This document shows positions 50,907 through 62,039 of a DNA stretch of 64,000 nucleotides, piece by piece. Position numbers and translations under genes: made by a program. Position 1 is the stretch's first letter. Every line of letters begins with the position of its first letter. The DNA is from JALZCH01 sp036400075 (GTDB lineage: Bacteria > Acidobacteriota > Blastocatellia > Pyrinomonadales > Pyrinomonadaceae): contig DASWLV010000109.1 of assembly GCA_036400075.1 (NCBI GenBank), positions 1-64,000 on the forward strand, given 5' to 3'. The notes beneath the pieces were generated by a model. The model saw only the letters and a program-made list of their open reading frames with translations. It was not told where the DNA came from and did no database searches.

Positions 50907-52907
50907 CTACAGATTTGCTCTAACAATAGTTTCCAGCATTTGGTTCATTTCCTTTGTTAACGACTCTCTATCTTTGAATAAATCCCACACCATTCCATTT
51001 ATAGGCAATGATTCTTTGCTTTTTATTTGATTTGCCAATTTAAACCTATCTTGAGGACTCGGATGCGTGTCGTCTTCAGTCGTCAGGCTGTTAATGGCTT
51101 CATTAAATTCCTGTTCCAGATTTTTTCTGACAGTTTCATCCTGCTCCGTCATTTCGTATAAATTCTGAAGCGAGCGGTTGGAATTATATGCAGCATTTAT
51201 CTCCTTTGCGGCAAGATGATTAAACTCTACGCCGCGACGAACGACGTGCGTTAAACCTTCGCGGAAAGCATCAGCCCCGTATTGATGAACGGCAACACGA
51301 TCAGCCAGTATTTCCTGCAACCGAGTCGCCCCGTGCGTGATGCGGCGAAAGAGAAAGTGATAAACGCGGAGAAATTGAAAGGCGATGTTGTAAACTGTCG
51401 CCGTGCCGTTTTGCGCCATTGCTTCAGCCAGCCGAATAATATCATTCTCCACACGCAGGGCGACAGCGCCGCCCGCCGTATCGCGGTTCGAAAAATGTCC
51501 GTATTCGTGAGCCAGTACGGCGCGAAAAGCATTTTGACTGAAATCGTTAAGAGTAGCGACACCGATGATAAGAATACGCTCGGCTTTATCCTGCATTTTC
51601 ATCCTGATGCTTCCGCGTTCATAGACCGCTAATTCGCTGCCGGGCGTTAGACGAATTTCATCTACCGGACGGGTATTAATCGCTTTTGCAACGTCGCGCG
51701 TCAAAGCCCAAAGCTGCGGCGCTTCATCTTCTCTCAGCGCGCGTCCGGGGTCGTCCGTTTTGTTTCGCACCAAGAGCGACTTAATCATATAAAAAATCGT
51801 CACCGCTCCGACTAACACAAGAATGAGCAGCAATTTGACCGGAATCCAGCCGAGCCATAAGAAAAACATTATTGTTCCCAATACGGCGACAACAACCAGC
51901 AGCATCACGACCGGCTGCGAAAGGTAATAGTAGATTCCTGCGATGGTGATAACGTTTTTATAAATTTTACGTAAACCTTCCTGCCCGCCGCCTGTGATGT
52001 CATTCGGGTCCGAATTTTCAATCGAGCGCAAAGTTTTGACTGATAGAATTTTTCCCGCTACGAATAGAGTCAGCAAACCTAAAGCCCAAGTGCCGACCAG
52101 ATACAGTCCGTAATAAAAATAAGCACCAAACCGGAAATCACCGATAAAACTATTGTTCGGAGCATTTCCTGATTGGTATTCTCCGCGTTTTGCTCGTTCT
52201 ATTCCCGACAAAATTTCTTGTGCGGCTTCGGGCGGCAAACCTAAACTTTCGGCTTTTCTGATTTCAGCTTCAGCCGCAGCAAAGTTCCCATCGTTAGCCA
52301 GACGAATCGAGTTGAAATAATGCGTTGCGATCAAGTCAGGATATTTTTCCGCTAAAAATCTGGAAGCATCACGAAAATCCTGCTCGCGGTTTAGCGATAA
52401 GGCGAAATCCGCGACCGCAATCGCATAATCGGAATCGTTTTCGGTGTCTTTTTGCATTGCTTCTTTCGACAATGCCAGGGCTTGTTCCAATTCTGTTTCT
52501 GTCGGCTGATAGTTATTTACGCCGCGTTCCGTCAGAGCGAGAGCATAACTGAACAAATTATCGGAAGAACGGTTAAGAGCGAGAGCTTTTTGGCTCATTT
52601 TTAAGCCTTCGTCGCGTTTGCCGATTCCAATCAAAGCGAATCCCAAACGCCTCAGCGCAGGTTCAAAATTCGGAGCTTGCGCGAGAACTTCGTTGTAAAG
52701 TCTCGCGGATTCTTCATAATTCTTTTCATCCAAAGCATTGGTTGCGGCTTTAAATCCGTTAACTGCTTTCGGGGCAATTTTTTGCAATTGCTGCCGGAGT
52801 TTTTCTTCTTTATTTAAGTCACGTTCCTGTTGCTGAGCCAAAGTTACACCGGTTAAAGCAAAGCACAACAAAAAGCAGGCTATCAGCCAATTGTGTGAGA
52901 TTTTCAT
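50907..52907 (-). CDS. TPR protein with M48-type metalloprotease domain
   Basis: The 666-residue exported or membrane protein has a signal peptide (LIACFLLCFALTGVTLAQ), TPR helices to ~230 (YEESARLYNEVLAQAPNFEP), a transmembrane segment (FYYGLYLVGTWALGLLTLFV), a hydrophobic hairpin near 325-375, and an M48 domain with HEYGH at 467-471 followed by FSNRDT and the downstream Glu region EILADRVAVHQYG. M48 peptidases (HtpX, BepA/LoiP) act in envelope protein quality control. It lies downstream of the VIT/VWA operon on the same strand, 139 nt away. Confidence 0.88.
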   Translation of the reverse strand: MKISHNWLIACFLLCFALTGVTLAQQQERDLNKEEKLRQQLQKIAPKAVNGFKAATNALDEKNYEESARLYNEVLAQAPNFEPALRRLGFALIGIGKRDEGLKMSQKALALNRSSDNLFSYALALTERGVNNYQPTETELEQALALSKEAMQKDTENDSDYAIAVADFALSLNREQDFRDASRFLAEKYPDLIATHYFNSIRLANDGNFAAAEAEIRKAESLGLPPEAAQEILSGIERAKRGEYQSGNAPNNSFIGDFRFGAYFYYGLYLVGTWALGLLTLFVAGKILSVKTLRSIENSDPNDITGGGQEGLRKIYKNVITIAGIYYYLSQPVVMLLVVVAVLGTIMFFLWLGWIPVKLLLILVLVGAVTIFYMIKSLLVRNKTDDPGRALREDEAPQLWALTRDVAKAINTRPVDEIRLTPGSELAVYERGSIRMKMQDKAERILIIGVATLNDFSQNAFRAVLAHEYGHFSNRDTAGGAVALRVENDIIRLAEAMAQNGTATVYNIAFQFLRVYHFLFRRITHGATRLQEILADRVAVHQYGADAFREGLTHVVRRGVEFNHLAAKEINAAYNSNRSLQNLYEMTEQDETVRKNLEQEFNEAINSLTTEDDTHPSPQDRFKLANQIKSKESLPINGMVWDLFKDRESLTKEMNQMLETIVRANL

Positions 52908-53046
52908 TGATTGTTTTCCTTTTCTAAGAAGTTGTTTTGAGCCGAAAGATGACGCCCGCTCAAATATAATTAATACGATTCAAAATATCAATGTTTTGGT
53001 ATCTGGAAAGGGCAAACTTCTGTAAAAGAAGCAATATTCTTTTAAA

Positions 53047-54792
53047 TCAATTTCTGAGACTTATTGTGACTTGCTCGTTAAGAAAGTTTCGCAGGCAGCT
53101 TCTTTTAACTTCAATTCTTTTAATTTTTTCGGTGGAATCAAGCAAACTCTTTATATTTTCAGTAAAGAAATCATCCGCAGCATTTTTCCGGGCAAGTTGA
53201 GAGAAAATCAGGTCGTAAGCATTTTCTCTTTGATCGAAGTTTAATACAGACAATTCGGTAAACGAGGAGCTTTTAATTGCATTTCCCGGATTTTTTTCAT
53301 TAATCCGCACCTGCCGCATAAATTCGGAGCTATTAGACACAATAAGCTCGTCTCCGAGTACGGCATAGCAGGTTTTCAAACCAAGCATCGGCAAACTGAC
53401 TTCGCGCCACGATATATCATTTTCGCTTTTTGTTTCCCACAATAATCTAACATTAGGAGAAGAAATTACAGTTTTAGACAAAAAGCTTTTAGTGACTGCT
53501 GATTCAAACAATTCCCGGTTAAAATTAACAGGTTTATCCAGATTAAAAATAGCTGTTTGCTGAAAATCAACAAAAAGCGGCGACGCCAAAACCTTTGGTT
53601 CGGTAAATGTCAAAACAGTCTGTGGATTTGCAGGCTGAAGCACATTTGCGAAATCAATTTCGTAGTTGTGAGGCTGACTTAAAAATTCTTCATTTTCAGC
53701 TTCATCAATTGATTTATCAAAATTTTCGATGAGATAACTGTAATCCTCTCCGTTAAAATCGTCGAAATCAAAAGACCGGTAATAATGATTGCTCGGTTCG
53801 TTTTTTTCGGTAATTTCCTGCCGTCTAAACAATGTATTCCGAAATGCGTTATTAATAATCAATTTATTCGCCGCCTGCAAGCGATAAAAGGGAGCTTCGA
53901 CGGGTAAAAAGGCAAGACTCTTTTCGGCTTTTTCCGGTTCTATAGAAGTCGGATTGAAGGCTTGATTGAGCAGAAATTTTCGGTGTTCAATGATTTGCCC
54001 TTCTTCTAACGAAAAATCGAAAACTCCGGCACGAATATTTTTAAGATCAGCCACATTCGACATCAGCCAGTAATTCTTAAAGTAATAATCTTCGTTCAAA
54101 GCAGTTTGATTAACCCAGACGGTTGCCGTGTGCGGTTCTATTTTTTCAACCAAAGCTTTAAATGCAGATTCATCAGATAAACTATTTTTACCCGCTTTCC
54201 CGTTTATGTTTGCTAAAGTTTGCGCGAGCAGTTTTTCGCTGGTCGCAAGAATAAAACGCCCTTTATAATAAGTGAAAATCAGCTCCTGTTTTTGTCGTCC
54301 TCTATCTGCCTCCACATTCGTGCGGAAAGCGGTTGTCCCGTCTTCGAGCGTTTGTTCTTGAAACTTATCTTGATTCTGAATAAATTCCGTTGCCGTAAAA
54401 ATTGAATCATTCATCGGCGCAATGAAAACAAATTCAAGCTTCCCGATGTCGTAAATTGCCATTGCGGCTCGGTTTGCTGTTAAATTGCTCAATACATTCA
54501 AATCGAGGGGAAAACCGGCTGCGTTGTTGAACTCTTCCCAACGCCTTGCCAGTTTTAAACCTAAATGGCGATTTTTAAAATCCCTGAAGTTTTCGCTTTC
54601 GAGATACTTTTTCTTGAGCGTTGATTCGTTCCAAAGCTTGATCAAAGCCGGTAGATCGGCAATCTGAACATACACTAGCGCTTCGCGCGGAAAATCATCG
54701 GCAGCGTCGAAAGCTTTGCGATTAACCTGCGAAAAGACGATTAGCACCAAAACGGAAACGACAGTAATTGGTGTGAAGATTTTTAATTTCAT
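53047..54792 (-). CDS. DUF3352-like exported protein
   Basis: The 581-residue protein begins with a hydrophobic signal or anchor (IFTPITVVSVLVLIVFSQVN) and continues DDFPREALVYVQIADLPALI, then LARRWEEFNNAAGFPLD and KGRFILATSEKLLAQTLA, resembling DUF3352-type proteins (an alpha/beta repeat family without known activity). Its ATG overlaps the giant TPR gene's stop as ATGA, so it is the third gene of a coupled operon. No catalytic motif is seen. Confidence 0.65.
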   Translation of the reverse strand: MKLKIFTPITVVSVLVLIVFSQVNRKAFDAADDFPREALVYVQIADLPALIKLWNESTLKKKYLESENFRDFKNRHLGLKLARRWEEFNNAAGFPLDLNVLSNLTANRAAMAIYDIGKLEFVFIAPMNDSIFTATEFIQNQDKFQEQTLEDGTTAFRTNVEADRGRQKQELIFTYYKGRFILATSEKLLAQTLANINGKAGKNSLSDESAFKALVEKIEPHTATVWVNQTALNEDYYFKNYWLMSNVADLKNIRAGVFDFSLEEGQIIEHRKFLLNQAFNPTSIEPEKAEKSLAFLPVEAPFYRLQAANKLIINNAFRNTLFRRQEITEKNEPSNHYYRSFDFDDFNGEDYSYLIENFDKSIDEAENEEFLSQPHNYEIDFANVLQPANPQTVLTFTEPKVLASPLFVDFQQTAIFNLDKPVNFNRELFESAVTKSFLSKTVISSPNVRLLWETKSENDISWREVSLPMLGLKTCYAVLGDELIVSNSSEFMRQVRINEKNPGNAIKSSSFTELSVLNFDQRENAYDLIFSQLARKNAADDFFTENIKSLLDSTEKIKRIEVKRSCLRNFLNEQVTISLRN

Positions 54793-57700
54793 AATTTTCT
54801 TGTATTTTCCAAATCAATCGTCAAATCTGTCGCCTTCTGATTTTTCATATCGTCGAGCTGCTTCAAATAATCTATGCGTTCTTTGTTGATAACCGCCTTT
54901 GACCTTTCAAATTCAATTGCTTTCGAATAATTACCAATCTTTTCCGAAGCATCGGAGAGCATTTGGAGCAACTCATTGGATTTGGCGTCATTTAGCGTTT
55001 CAGCCGATTTTAAAGCTGCGAAAGGCTTGTTTGATAAAGCATAAAATTTAATTAATTCATTTCGGGCAGAGTTTTCAGCATCCTTTTCAGCAATTAAAGA
55101 ATTCAGGAAAAACTCTGTTGCAGCTTCTTCTCGTCCGCCCTTTCCGGCTATGAGTCCATTATAAAATTGCGACCAGGAATCAAATTTTGCATCAATGATG
55201 TCAATGTTCTCGCCCATATCAAGCAAAGCCCATCGTGCCTCCCAGCGTGCGGAACGCAAAGCATTACGGGAAGAAATAACCTGCGTTAAAAGATTTACGG
55301 CTTCCTGTTTTTCGCCTTTGGCAAAAAGAAGCCTAGCAAGTTCGATTCGGTTTGAGGAATCATCCTGACTTGCTTCCAGCAATTGATGACGAAACGCAAT
55401 CGCTGCATCGTTTTGTCGGAATTCAGCGGAAACTTCGGCGGCAATTTTTAACGCATTTACCTGATTAATTGAATCAATTGTTTCACTCTGCGTTAGTTTT
55501 GCAGCATCAACACCTTCAGACTTAACCGCGTCAATCGCAGCTATTTCGGCTAAGGCGCTTTCCTTTTGCGTTCCATTACCGATTGCAATCATCAATTGCA
55601 GCATTCGCAGCGCTTTCTCAATGTCTCCCTTTTCAAACAGAGCGCGGGCAAAACCAATAAAATTGACTTCATTGTATTGTCCGAGCGCCAGCATTCGAGC
55701 AAAAAATGAGAGAGCAATTTCTCTTCTATCGCTATCCGAATTTTCCTCTTTCAAAACTTGCAAAATTTCATTAAATCGCTCAAGACTCGGCGGGTTTATT
55801 TTCGTCGTGGAATCGCTGACGGAAATTCCGATAAAGCGTTCGGCTTCGAGCAAATCGAATTTGCCGAGGCGGGTTTGTATCCGTATTTTCTCAAGCCGCA
55901 GCCATTCCGGTCGGACATATCTGCCATTTATATCTTTTTCTATTTTTGTGATTAACTGTTCGGCTTTTGCATTTTCGCCTTGTCCGACGAGATATATTAA
56001 ATATTTCTTTTGCCGCTCTAGTCGGTCGTTTTCGAGTTCTTCCGTTTCGTAATCGTTTTCCTGATCGTAAACGGATTCGGCATCGGCGCTTGTCCAAACT
56101 CTTTTCGCGATTGATGTAAAATTATAATCGTAATCATAACTGCTCAACCCCTTGCTTCGTTCTATCAACAATTCGTAAAACTGATTCTGCCGATTTTTGC
56201 CGATCAGAGATTCGTTTATCAACATCGCGGCAAGCGATTTATCGGTTGGGCGTTTATCCAGAATTTGCAAAAAGTATTCTGATTTTTCTCTTTCGTTTTT
56301 AAAAGATGCGGCAAGTGCGCGAATTAGATTTTGAAAATCTTCCGACCGATCTGCATCGTTGTTTTGCAAAAATTTGGTGATTATTGATGATAATTTTTCT
56401 CGCGCTCTTTCAGCTAAATCTTGTTTCTGCAAAATCTGGGAAAATACTAAGGCGCTTTTCACATCTTCATCTGCAAGAGCCTTTGACCGGCATTCTTCCG
56501 CCAAATCCGTTTTGCCAGCCAAATGATAAGCAGCTCCCAGAGCAGACCACGCCGCTTTATCTTCAGGGCTTATTTCAAGAGCTAAACGAAAATGCTCGAT
56601 TGCCGATTCAGGCACGTTTTTTTCCAGATAAAAAGAGCCAAGCTTGAATTGTTCTTCCCCATTTCGCGGCTGATTTTCAATCATTGAAACTAAAAATTTT
56701 GCGGGTGGCACAGTTTGGTCTCTACGCTCGAAAAGCCATTCGCCGTATTCGCGCGAGAGTCGAAACCAATCATCGTTAATAAGAAACCGCTTTTTATCGG
56801 GTTTTTGTTCGACGAGCTTGCCGATTGATTCAAGCTGCAAGGCTTCACAGAAAAAACATTCCGCCGTTTCTCCGAACTCCTTGAGCGCAAGCGATGTTTC
56901 CGCACGACGCGATAGTTTCCAAGCCGGCGGAAGATTTGCGTTTTCAATCGCCGCGTGCGCCGGCTCCCGCTCTCCTTTGCCGAGCAGGAAATTGATGAGC
57001 TGCAATTGATAGGAAGATGATTTTTCGGTCAAAGATTTCAATTCTTCGCGATTTTCCGCATAAAGAATTTCGAGATAGCGAGCGACATCCGAGTTTGAAG
57101 AAACAAAAACTTTATTTTCCTTCCAATAAATTGCCCGTAAAGCCTCAAGCTCTTTTTCCCTGTTATTCAACAGCCGGGCAGTCTCCGCTTTGAGGGCGAG
57201 ATTCTCGCTTTCGTATTCTTCCAACAATTCAAAAGTTTTTTGATAAGCGCCGCGCTCGTTGTAAAAGCTGACCAGGTTTTGCAGATAAAAATGCGCATCG
57301 GTTGAGAACTTTGCTTCTTTGAGTTTCCTGAGTAAAATCGCTTCTTCCAAATCGCCGAAACCGGCTCGGCGGCAAATATTTTGAGCCAGCGAAATTGTTT
57401 GATTGCGGTCGTTAGCGAACGAAGTTTTCTCTATTATCTGTTGCAAATCTTCGTGCAAACGGCTGAGTTCTTCATCCGTGCCAACCGTTTTAGCGATGTT
57501 TCCAACTGCTTCGGTCATCGCGCCTTCCAAAATCACGCGCCGTTTTCTCGCTTCTCCGGCGTCGGTTGAATCGGTTTCGTCGGCTTTTTCAATCAGCTTT
57601 TCGCGCAATTGCCAGAGCCTTTGGTTGATTTGATCCAGCGGTTCTTCTTCGCGCAGGGAATTGACGTATCCGGTAATATCGGAGGCTTTTAATTCTCCAT

Positions 57701-60700
57701 TGAGCGGATTTTCAAACAGCTTTGCGAAAGCCTCTCGATAAAGCTCTCCAGCCTTTTCTTTTTCGGAATATTGAAGCCTTTGCGCTTCAGCAAATTGGTC
57801 GCTCGTGTTTTTCGGTGTTTCTTCTACGGGGAGTTTCGCTTTCTCGACTTCGACTTCGGCGAAACGACCGGCTTTTTTCAAAATTTCGATTTTCCTTTTG
57901 ACGTATTCGGGCGCATCGTTCGTCAACTCCAAAACTTTGTCGAGATTTTTGACGGCTTCATCAAAATTGTTTCTTTTCGTTTCAAGATCGGCGAGTGCCA
58001 GATAAAGCTCGCTCATTTCCGGCTGATTGATGATTGCCGCCCGATAATTTTTGGCGGCGTTTTCCAAATCGTTTCGCGCCGCGTAAATTCTGGCTAAAAC
58101 TATGTTCCAGCGATAATTTTTGAAGGCGTCTGCGGAAGTTTTCAAATAAAAATTCAAAAGCGTCTCAGCGCCGCCATAACGCTCAGCGTAGGAGATGGCA
58201 TTTTCGACGAGCATTTCATCGTCGGGCTGGCGATTAATAATTTCAATGTGCTGTTCAATCGCCGATTTATAATCACCGACCTGCGTAAAAGCATCAATCA
58301 TCTGCTCACGCAAATCAGCTATTTGCTCGTCAAGCTCGCGTCTGTCGGCGTCGCTTTGTTTGAGCGCGTCAACTGTTTCGCTGAAGGCTTTTCGCATTGT
58401 TTCGGTCTTACGGGTTCTTACGCAAACGCCTGCCAACCGGCGAAAATTTTCCGTATTCGCTTTATCATCGTTGTGCAGCGCAGACAAAATTTGCTCGGCG
58501 GAATCGAGTCTATTGAGCTGAATCAATCGCCTTGCCAGCTTTTCTGCGAGCGCTGTTCGGTAATATCCACGGCTCCGCGACAGAGCGTTTTGCAAAACCG
58601 CAACCGACTCGTTTTCAAATCCTAAACGGTAGTAAAAATCAGCCGACTCGGTTAAAACGCCGTAATTTGTCGGGAATTTTCGGACAAGCTCTGCTAAAAC
58701 TGCTTTGGCTGAATTCCGATCTCGGTTTTCTTCAAAAGATTCCGCCAATTGTAAACGATAGGGAATTGCTTGCCGCGGACTACTGACAATTTCCGTGAGG
58801 CGTTTCAGCGCCCGTTGCTCGCCGGAAAAATTGTTTTCGGATTGATAAAATTCTCCGGCTGCTTCAATAAATTCCTTATCTGCGCTTTGTCGTACGGCTT
58901 GATTTAAAAAGCTTTCGGCTTTTTTGCTTTGCTTGATTTTGGTCAGAAACTCGGCAAAGCCTAAAGCCAAAAAACCGGAATCTTTTCTTTTTCTCTTTTC
59001 AGCTTCAAATGCTGATTCAATCGCCGTCGCAAGTTGCGGCTCTTTTACAGCCAAAACTGTCAAACGTTTAATGGATTTTCGCTTTTGTTTTTCATCGTTT
59101 GCGTTTCCATCCAACGCCTTAACGTATTCGCCGATTGCCCTCGCCTTATCGTGCTGCGCTTCCAAAATCGCGCCCGCTTCAAACGCATAAAGCGTTTCGT
59201 CGCCCTGTTTTGAGCGCAAGCTTTTTATCGTCCGCAGCGCATCCTCGTATTGAAAATAATCCCAGTAAACAGTTGCTGTTTCGAGATAAGTTTCCTTTTC
59301 GCCGCTCGCGGTTGAAATCAGTTTTTCCCATTGCTCGCGAGATTTTTCGTATTGTCCAAGCTCCGCGTAAACTTCTCCGCTTTGGGTTAACGCTTTAGCC
59401 GACGAGGGCAGAAAGTCTGCTTCAGAATGCGCCAAAGCCGCTGCTTCTGTTAAAAATTCGCGGTTTTTTTGCCCCAATGAGCGGGTAAATGAAGTTAATC
59501 TACTCGAAAACTCCGGTGTATTCGGATAAAGTCGGTTGAGTTTTCGATAAGCCTCGATTGCCGCTTCGTAATTCGATAAACGCACCGCCGCGTCAGCCCG
59601 AAAAAGCTCATAAATCAAGCCGTCACCAGTGGCTTTCGCTAAAAATTCTCGCAGCTCGCCTTTGCGCGCCAAATCATCGAGAAACTGTTCGCGGATTTCC
59701 TTTGATTCAAAATAATATTCGGCGGCTAAGCTGCGCCATTCGTTTTCGCGATTATTTATTTTGTAAAACCGTAAAAGCCCGTTGACAAAAGCCGGATTGT
59801 GCGGAAAACGCTCGCGCGCGGATGTGTAAAGTTTTAGATAAAGCTGTTTCTCGAAATCCGTCGCCGATGCTTTTTCTCCGACAAACTGCGAAAGATAATT
59901 TTGCAATTCGGCGTCGTTTAATTTACCGGCTAAATCCTTTGAGAAATCGGCAAAATCCGTTTGCCGATTTTGCCGCAGAAACCAGCGGGCGAGCTTATCC
60001 TGCCAACTGCGGGATTGAAAACGCGCCAGCGCGGCTTGATAAATCTTTAATTGGTCTTCGATTAGATTTGTTTGTTCGAGCCACGCCAAACGCTGTTCGT
60101 AAAGCCATTCTTCATCCGGGTATTTTTGAATTTCGTTTGAATAAACGGCGAGAATTTCCGCTGTTTTTTTCTCATTGGCGAGCGAGGCGACAAGTTTTTC
60201 CAAAACATCGGCATAAGTGACCGCCCGATTTTTTCGCGCTAAATAATCATTGAAAACGTTTGCCTGTTCACCGTAATAATAGGCATAATCACTGTTTTTT
60301 GGATTTTCGGCTTGATGTGGAATGTTAATTCCGGCGTCGGAGTCAAACGGATTATCCAACACGGATTCGTTTGAAAATTTTGAAATATCCGCAACTTTCG
60401 GCTTGAGCAAATTCCCTTGCTTTCCGAGATAATCCAAGAGTTTTTGATAAATTCCGCGCTGTTTCTCAGGTTTATCTGCGGCAGCAAAAGCATCGGCTAA
60501 TTTAAGCGCAACCGCCGGATAATCATCCGCCCTTTCGTATCTTTGCTCAAACTCGTTGAGCGCATCTGCGGCAATCTCCGGTTCTTTTGTTGCCGTATAA
60601 AGCCGCACAATGTCGAGATACATTTGAGCCAGTTCTTTTGAGGTCGGAAACTCCTCTTTGTAAGCAAGAAAAATTCTATAAGCGGCGGCGCGATTGAAAT

Positions 60701-62039
60701 ATCGGGTTGCTTCGTTTTCCTGTTCGAGAAGTCGTTCTTTCGGATTAGTATCAGAAAAAATCAGCGATAAAATTCCGGTCGCAATTCCCGGACTGGTGTC
60801 GGTTTTGGCAACGTCTTCATAAAAACGCAAATCGCCCTTTGTTAAAGGCAATTTTTGATTTCCGGCATCCGAAAACATCTCGAAAAGCTGATACAGAACT
60901 TTCGCGCGCAATTCGCCGGTCTTCTTAAAATCTTCACGCAAATAAAGCGTGTACAGAAAACGTGACGCCGTTTCCGCTTCGTTTTCACGCAACAAAAGGC
61001 GCACGACCGTCACAAGTTCTTCGTTTGTCCAGTTTGTTTTTGCCTTCTCAAGATTTGAAATTATCGGCGCGATCCGGTCATTTCCATAGTAATAATCGTG
61101 GTTTCGATAAAGTGCATAGCGAATTGCCGCGTCAAAATCCGCCGGGTTTTGTTTCAGCCGTTGTTTGAGTTCCGCGCCGTAAGCTCGAAGACGATCCTGA
61201 TTGCTCAAAAACTCGTAAAATTTATCGGCTTCCTGTAGCGACCAGAACGGATCAAACGCCGCTTGATAAATGCTTTCGGCTTCTTTCGCGCGATTTGTTT
61301 CAAGCAAAATATCAATTTCTTTTTCCAGCAAAATGCTCTTTCGTTCGGGAAACGGCGCTTTCGCCCGGCGGATGAAATTTAAAGCCTCGGCGAAGTTTCC
61401 TTCTTCGGTTAAATTATGGATAAGCTGTTCAAAGATTTCATAGATTTCAGCGTTTTCTCTTGCGACTTGAGCGTAAAAATCATTTTGCAAAAACTGCTTC
61501 AAATCATGCTTTCTCGCCAAATCAATCAATCTTCCGAAAACTACGGCGCGATTTTCCGCCTTTACTGTAAAAAGAAGCTTTCGCAAGATTTCGGCTTCCT
61601 TTTCAAAACGAGCGCGGCGATGATAGAAAGCGGCTAAATTTTCAAGCTTTGAGCTTTCAACTTCGGTCAAATGAATCAACGCCTGTTCAGCCGCATCAAA
61701 ATTGCTCAATTTTTCCTCTAACTCTGCCAGTTTTTCGAGAATCCGAGGATTATCCGTTTCGCTTCGCGCAAGTTTTGTGAGATTTTCACGAGCCTGCGCA
61801 GTCGGCAAAGGCACTATTGCGTCAGCTCCGAAAAACTCTTCACGCGCGTACAAAGCCTTTTCGATTACCGTTTGCGCTTCTCCGGCAAAAACGTTTTGTG
61901 GCGACTCCGAAGCAAACAAAAATCCGAAAATTATCAAACAAAGAAAAACCGAGCTGATGAAGACAAAGGAGCGGAGATTTTTTCCGATGTTTATCTGCGC
62001 GTATCCGTATTTATTTGAGGTTGATTTAATCTTTTTCAT
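54789..62039 (-). CDS. Giant exported TPR protein, 2416 residues
   Basis: One N-terminal hydrophobic segment (SFVFISSVFLCLIIFGFLFA, near residues 22-42) is followed by more than 2300 residues of alpha-helical TPR-like repeats, for example NFDAAEQALIHLTEVESSKL, NYEAAIEAYRKLNRLYPNTP, DLENAAKNYRAAIINQPEMS and VPESAIEHFRLALEISPEDK. No other domain is visible. The start at 62039 is chosen because it overlaps the VIT/VWA stop as ATGA; an upstream in-frame ATG would lie inside that gene. The product should be a long superhelical scaffold held in or exported across the inner membrane, acting with the VIT/VWA and DUF3352-like proteins. Confidence 0.85.
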   Translation of the reverse strand: MKKIKSTSNKYGYAQINIGKNLRSFVFISSVFLCLIIFGFLFASESPQNVFAGEAQTVIEKALYAREEFFGADAIVPLPTAQARENLTKLARSETDNPRILEKLAELEEKLSNFDAAEQALIHLTEVESSKLENLAAFYHRRARFEKEAEILRKLLFTVKAENRAVVFGRLIDLARKHDLKQFLQNDFYAQVARENAEIYEIFEQLIHNLTEEGNFAEALNFIRRAKAPFPERKSILLEKEIDILLETNRAKEAESIYQAAFDPFWSLQEADKFYEFLSNQDRLRAYGAELKQRLKQNPADFDAAIRYALYRNHDYYYGNDRIAPIISNLEKAKTNWTNEELVTVVRLLLRENEAETASRFLYTLYLREDFKKTGELRAKVLYQLFEMFSDAGNQKLPLTKGDLRFYEDVAKTDTSPGIATGILSLIFSDTNPKERLLEQENEATRYFNRAAAYRIFLAYKEEFPTSKELAQMYLDIVRLYTATKEPEIAADALNEFEQRYERADDYPAVALKLADAFAAADKPEKQRGIYQKLLDYLGKQGNLLKPKVADISKFSNESVLDNPFDSDAGINIPHQAENPKNSDYAYYYGEQANVFNDYLARKNRAVTYADVLEKLVASLANEKKTAEILAVYSNEIQKYPDEEWLYEQRLAWLEQTNLIEDQLKIYQAALARFQSRSWQDKLARWFLRQNRQTDFADFSKDLAGKLNDAELQNYLSQFVGEKASATDFEKQLYLKLYTSARERFPHNPAFVNGLLRFYKINNRENEWRSLAAEYYFESKEIREQFLDDLARKGELREFLAKATGDGLIYELFRADAAVRLSNYEAAIEAYRKLNRLYPNTPEFSSRLTSFTRSLGQKNREFLTEAAALAHSEADFLPSSAKALTQSGEVYAELGQYEKSREQWEKLISTASGEKETYLETATVYWDYFQYEDALRTIKSLRSKQGDETLYAFEAGAILEAQHDKARAIGEYVKALDGNANDEKQKRKSIKRLTVLAVKEPQLATAIESAFEAEKRKRKDSGFLALGFAEFLTKIKQSKKAESFLNQAVRQSADKEFIEAAGEFYQSENNFSGEQRALKRLTEIVSSPRQAIPYRLQLAESFEENRDRNSAKAVLAELVRKFPTNYGVLTESADFYYRLGFENESVAVLQNALSRSRGYYRTALAEKLARRLIQLNRLDSAEQILSALHNDDKANTENFRRLAGVCVRTRKTETMRKAFSETVDALKQSDADRRELDEQIADLREQMIDAFTQVGDYKSAIEQHIEIINRQPDDEMLVENAISYAERYGGAETLLNFYLKTSADAFKNYRWNIVLARIYAARNDLENAAKNYRAAIINQPEMSELYLALADLETKRNNFDEAVKNLDKVLELTNDAPEYVKRKIEILKKAGRFAEVEVEKAKLPVEETPKNTSDQFAEAQRLQYSEKEKAGELYREAFAKLFENPLNGELKASDITGYVNSLREEEPLDQINQRLWQLREKLIEKADETDSTDAGEARKRRVILEGAMTEAVGNIAKTVGTDEELSRLHEDLQQIIEKTSFANDRNQTISLAQNICRRAGFGDLEEAILLRKLKEAKFSTDAHFYLQNLVSFYNERGAYQKTFELLEEYESENLALKAETARLLNNREKELEALRAIYWKENKVFVSSNSDVARYLEILYAENREELKSLTEKSSSYQLQLINFLLGKGEREPAHAAIENANLPPAWKLSRRAETSLALKEFGETAECFFCEALQLESIGKLVEQKPDKKRFLINDDWFRLSREYGEWLFERRDQTVPPAKFLVSMIENQPRNGEEQFKLGSFYLEKNVPESAIEHFRLALEISPEDKAAWSALGAAYHLAGKTDLAEECRSKALADEDVKSALVFSQILQKQDLAERAREKLSSIITKFLQNNDADRSEDFQNLIRALAASFKNEREKSEYFLQILDKRPTDKSLAAMLINESLIGKNRQNQFYELLIERSKGLSSYDYDYNFTSIAKRVWTSADAESVYDQENDYETEELENDRLERQKKYLIYLVGQGENAKAEQLITKIEKDINGRYVRPEWLRLEKIRIQTRLGKFDLLEAERFIGISVSDSTTKINPPSLERFNEILQVLKEENSDSDRREIALSFFARMLALGQYNEVNFIGFARALFEKGDIEKALRMLQLMIAIGNGTQKESALAEIAAIDAVKSEGVDAAKLTQSETIDSINQVNALKIAAEVSAEFRQNDAAIAFRHQLLEASQDDSSNRIELARLLFAKGEKQEAVNLLTQVISSRNALRSARWEARWALLDMGENIDIIDAKFDSWSQFYNGLIAGKGGREEAATEFFLNSLIAEKDAENSARNELIKFYALSNKPFAALKSAETLNDAKSNELLQMLSDASEKIGNYSKAIEFERSKAVINKERIDYLKQLDDMKNQKATDLTIDLENTRKL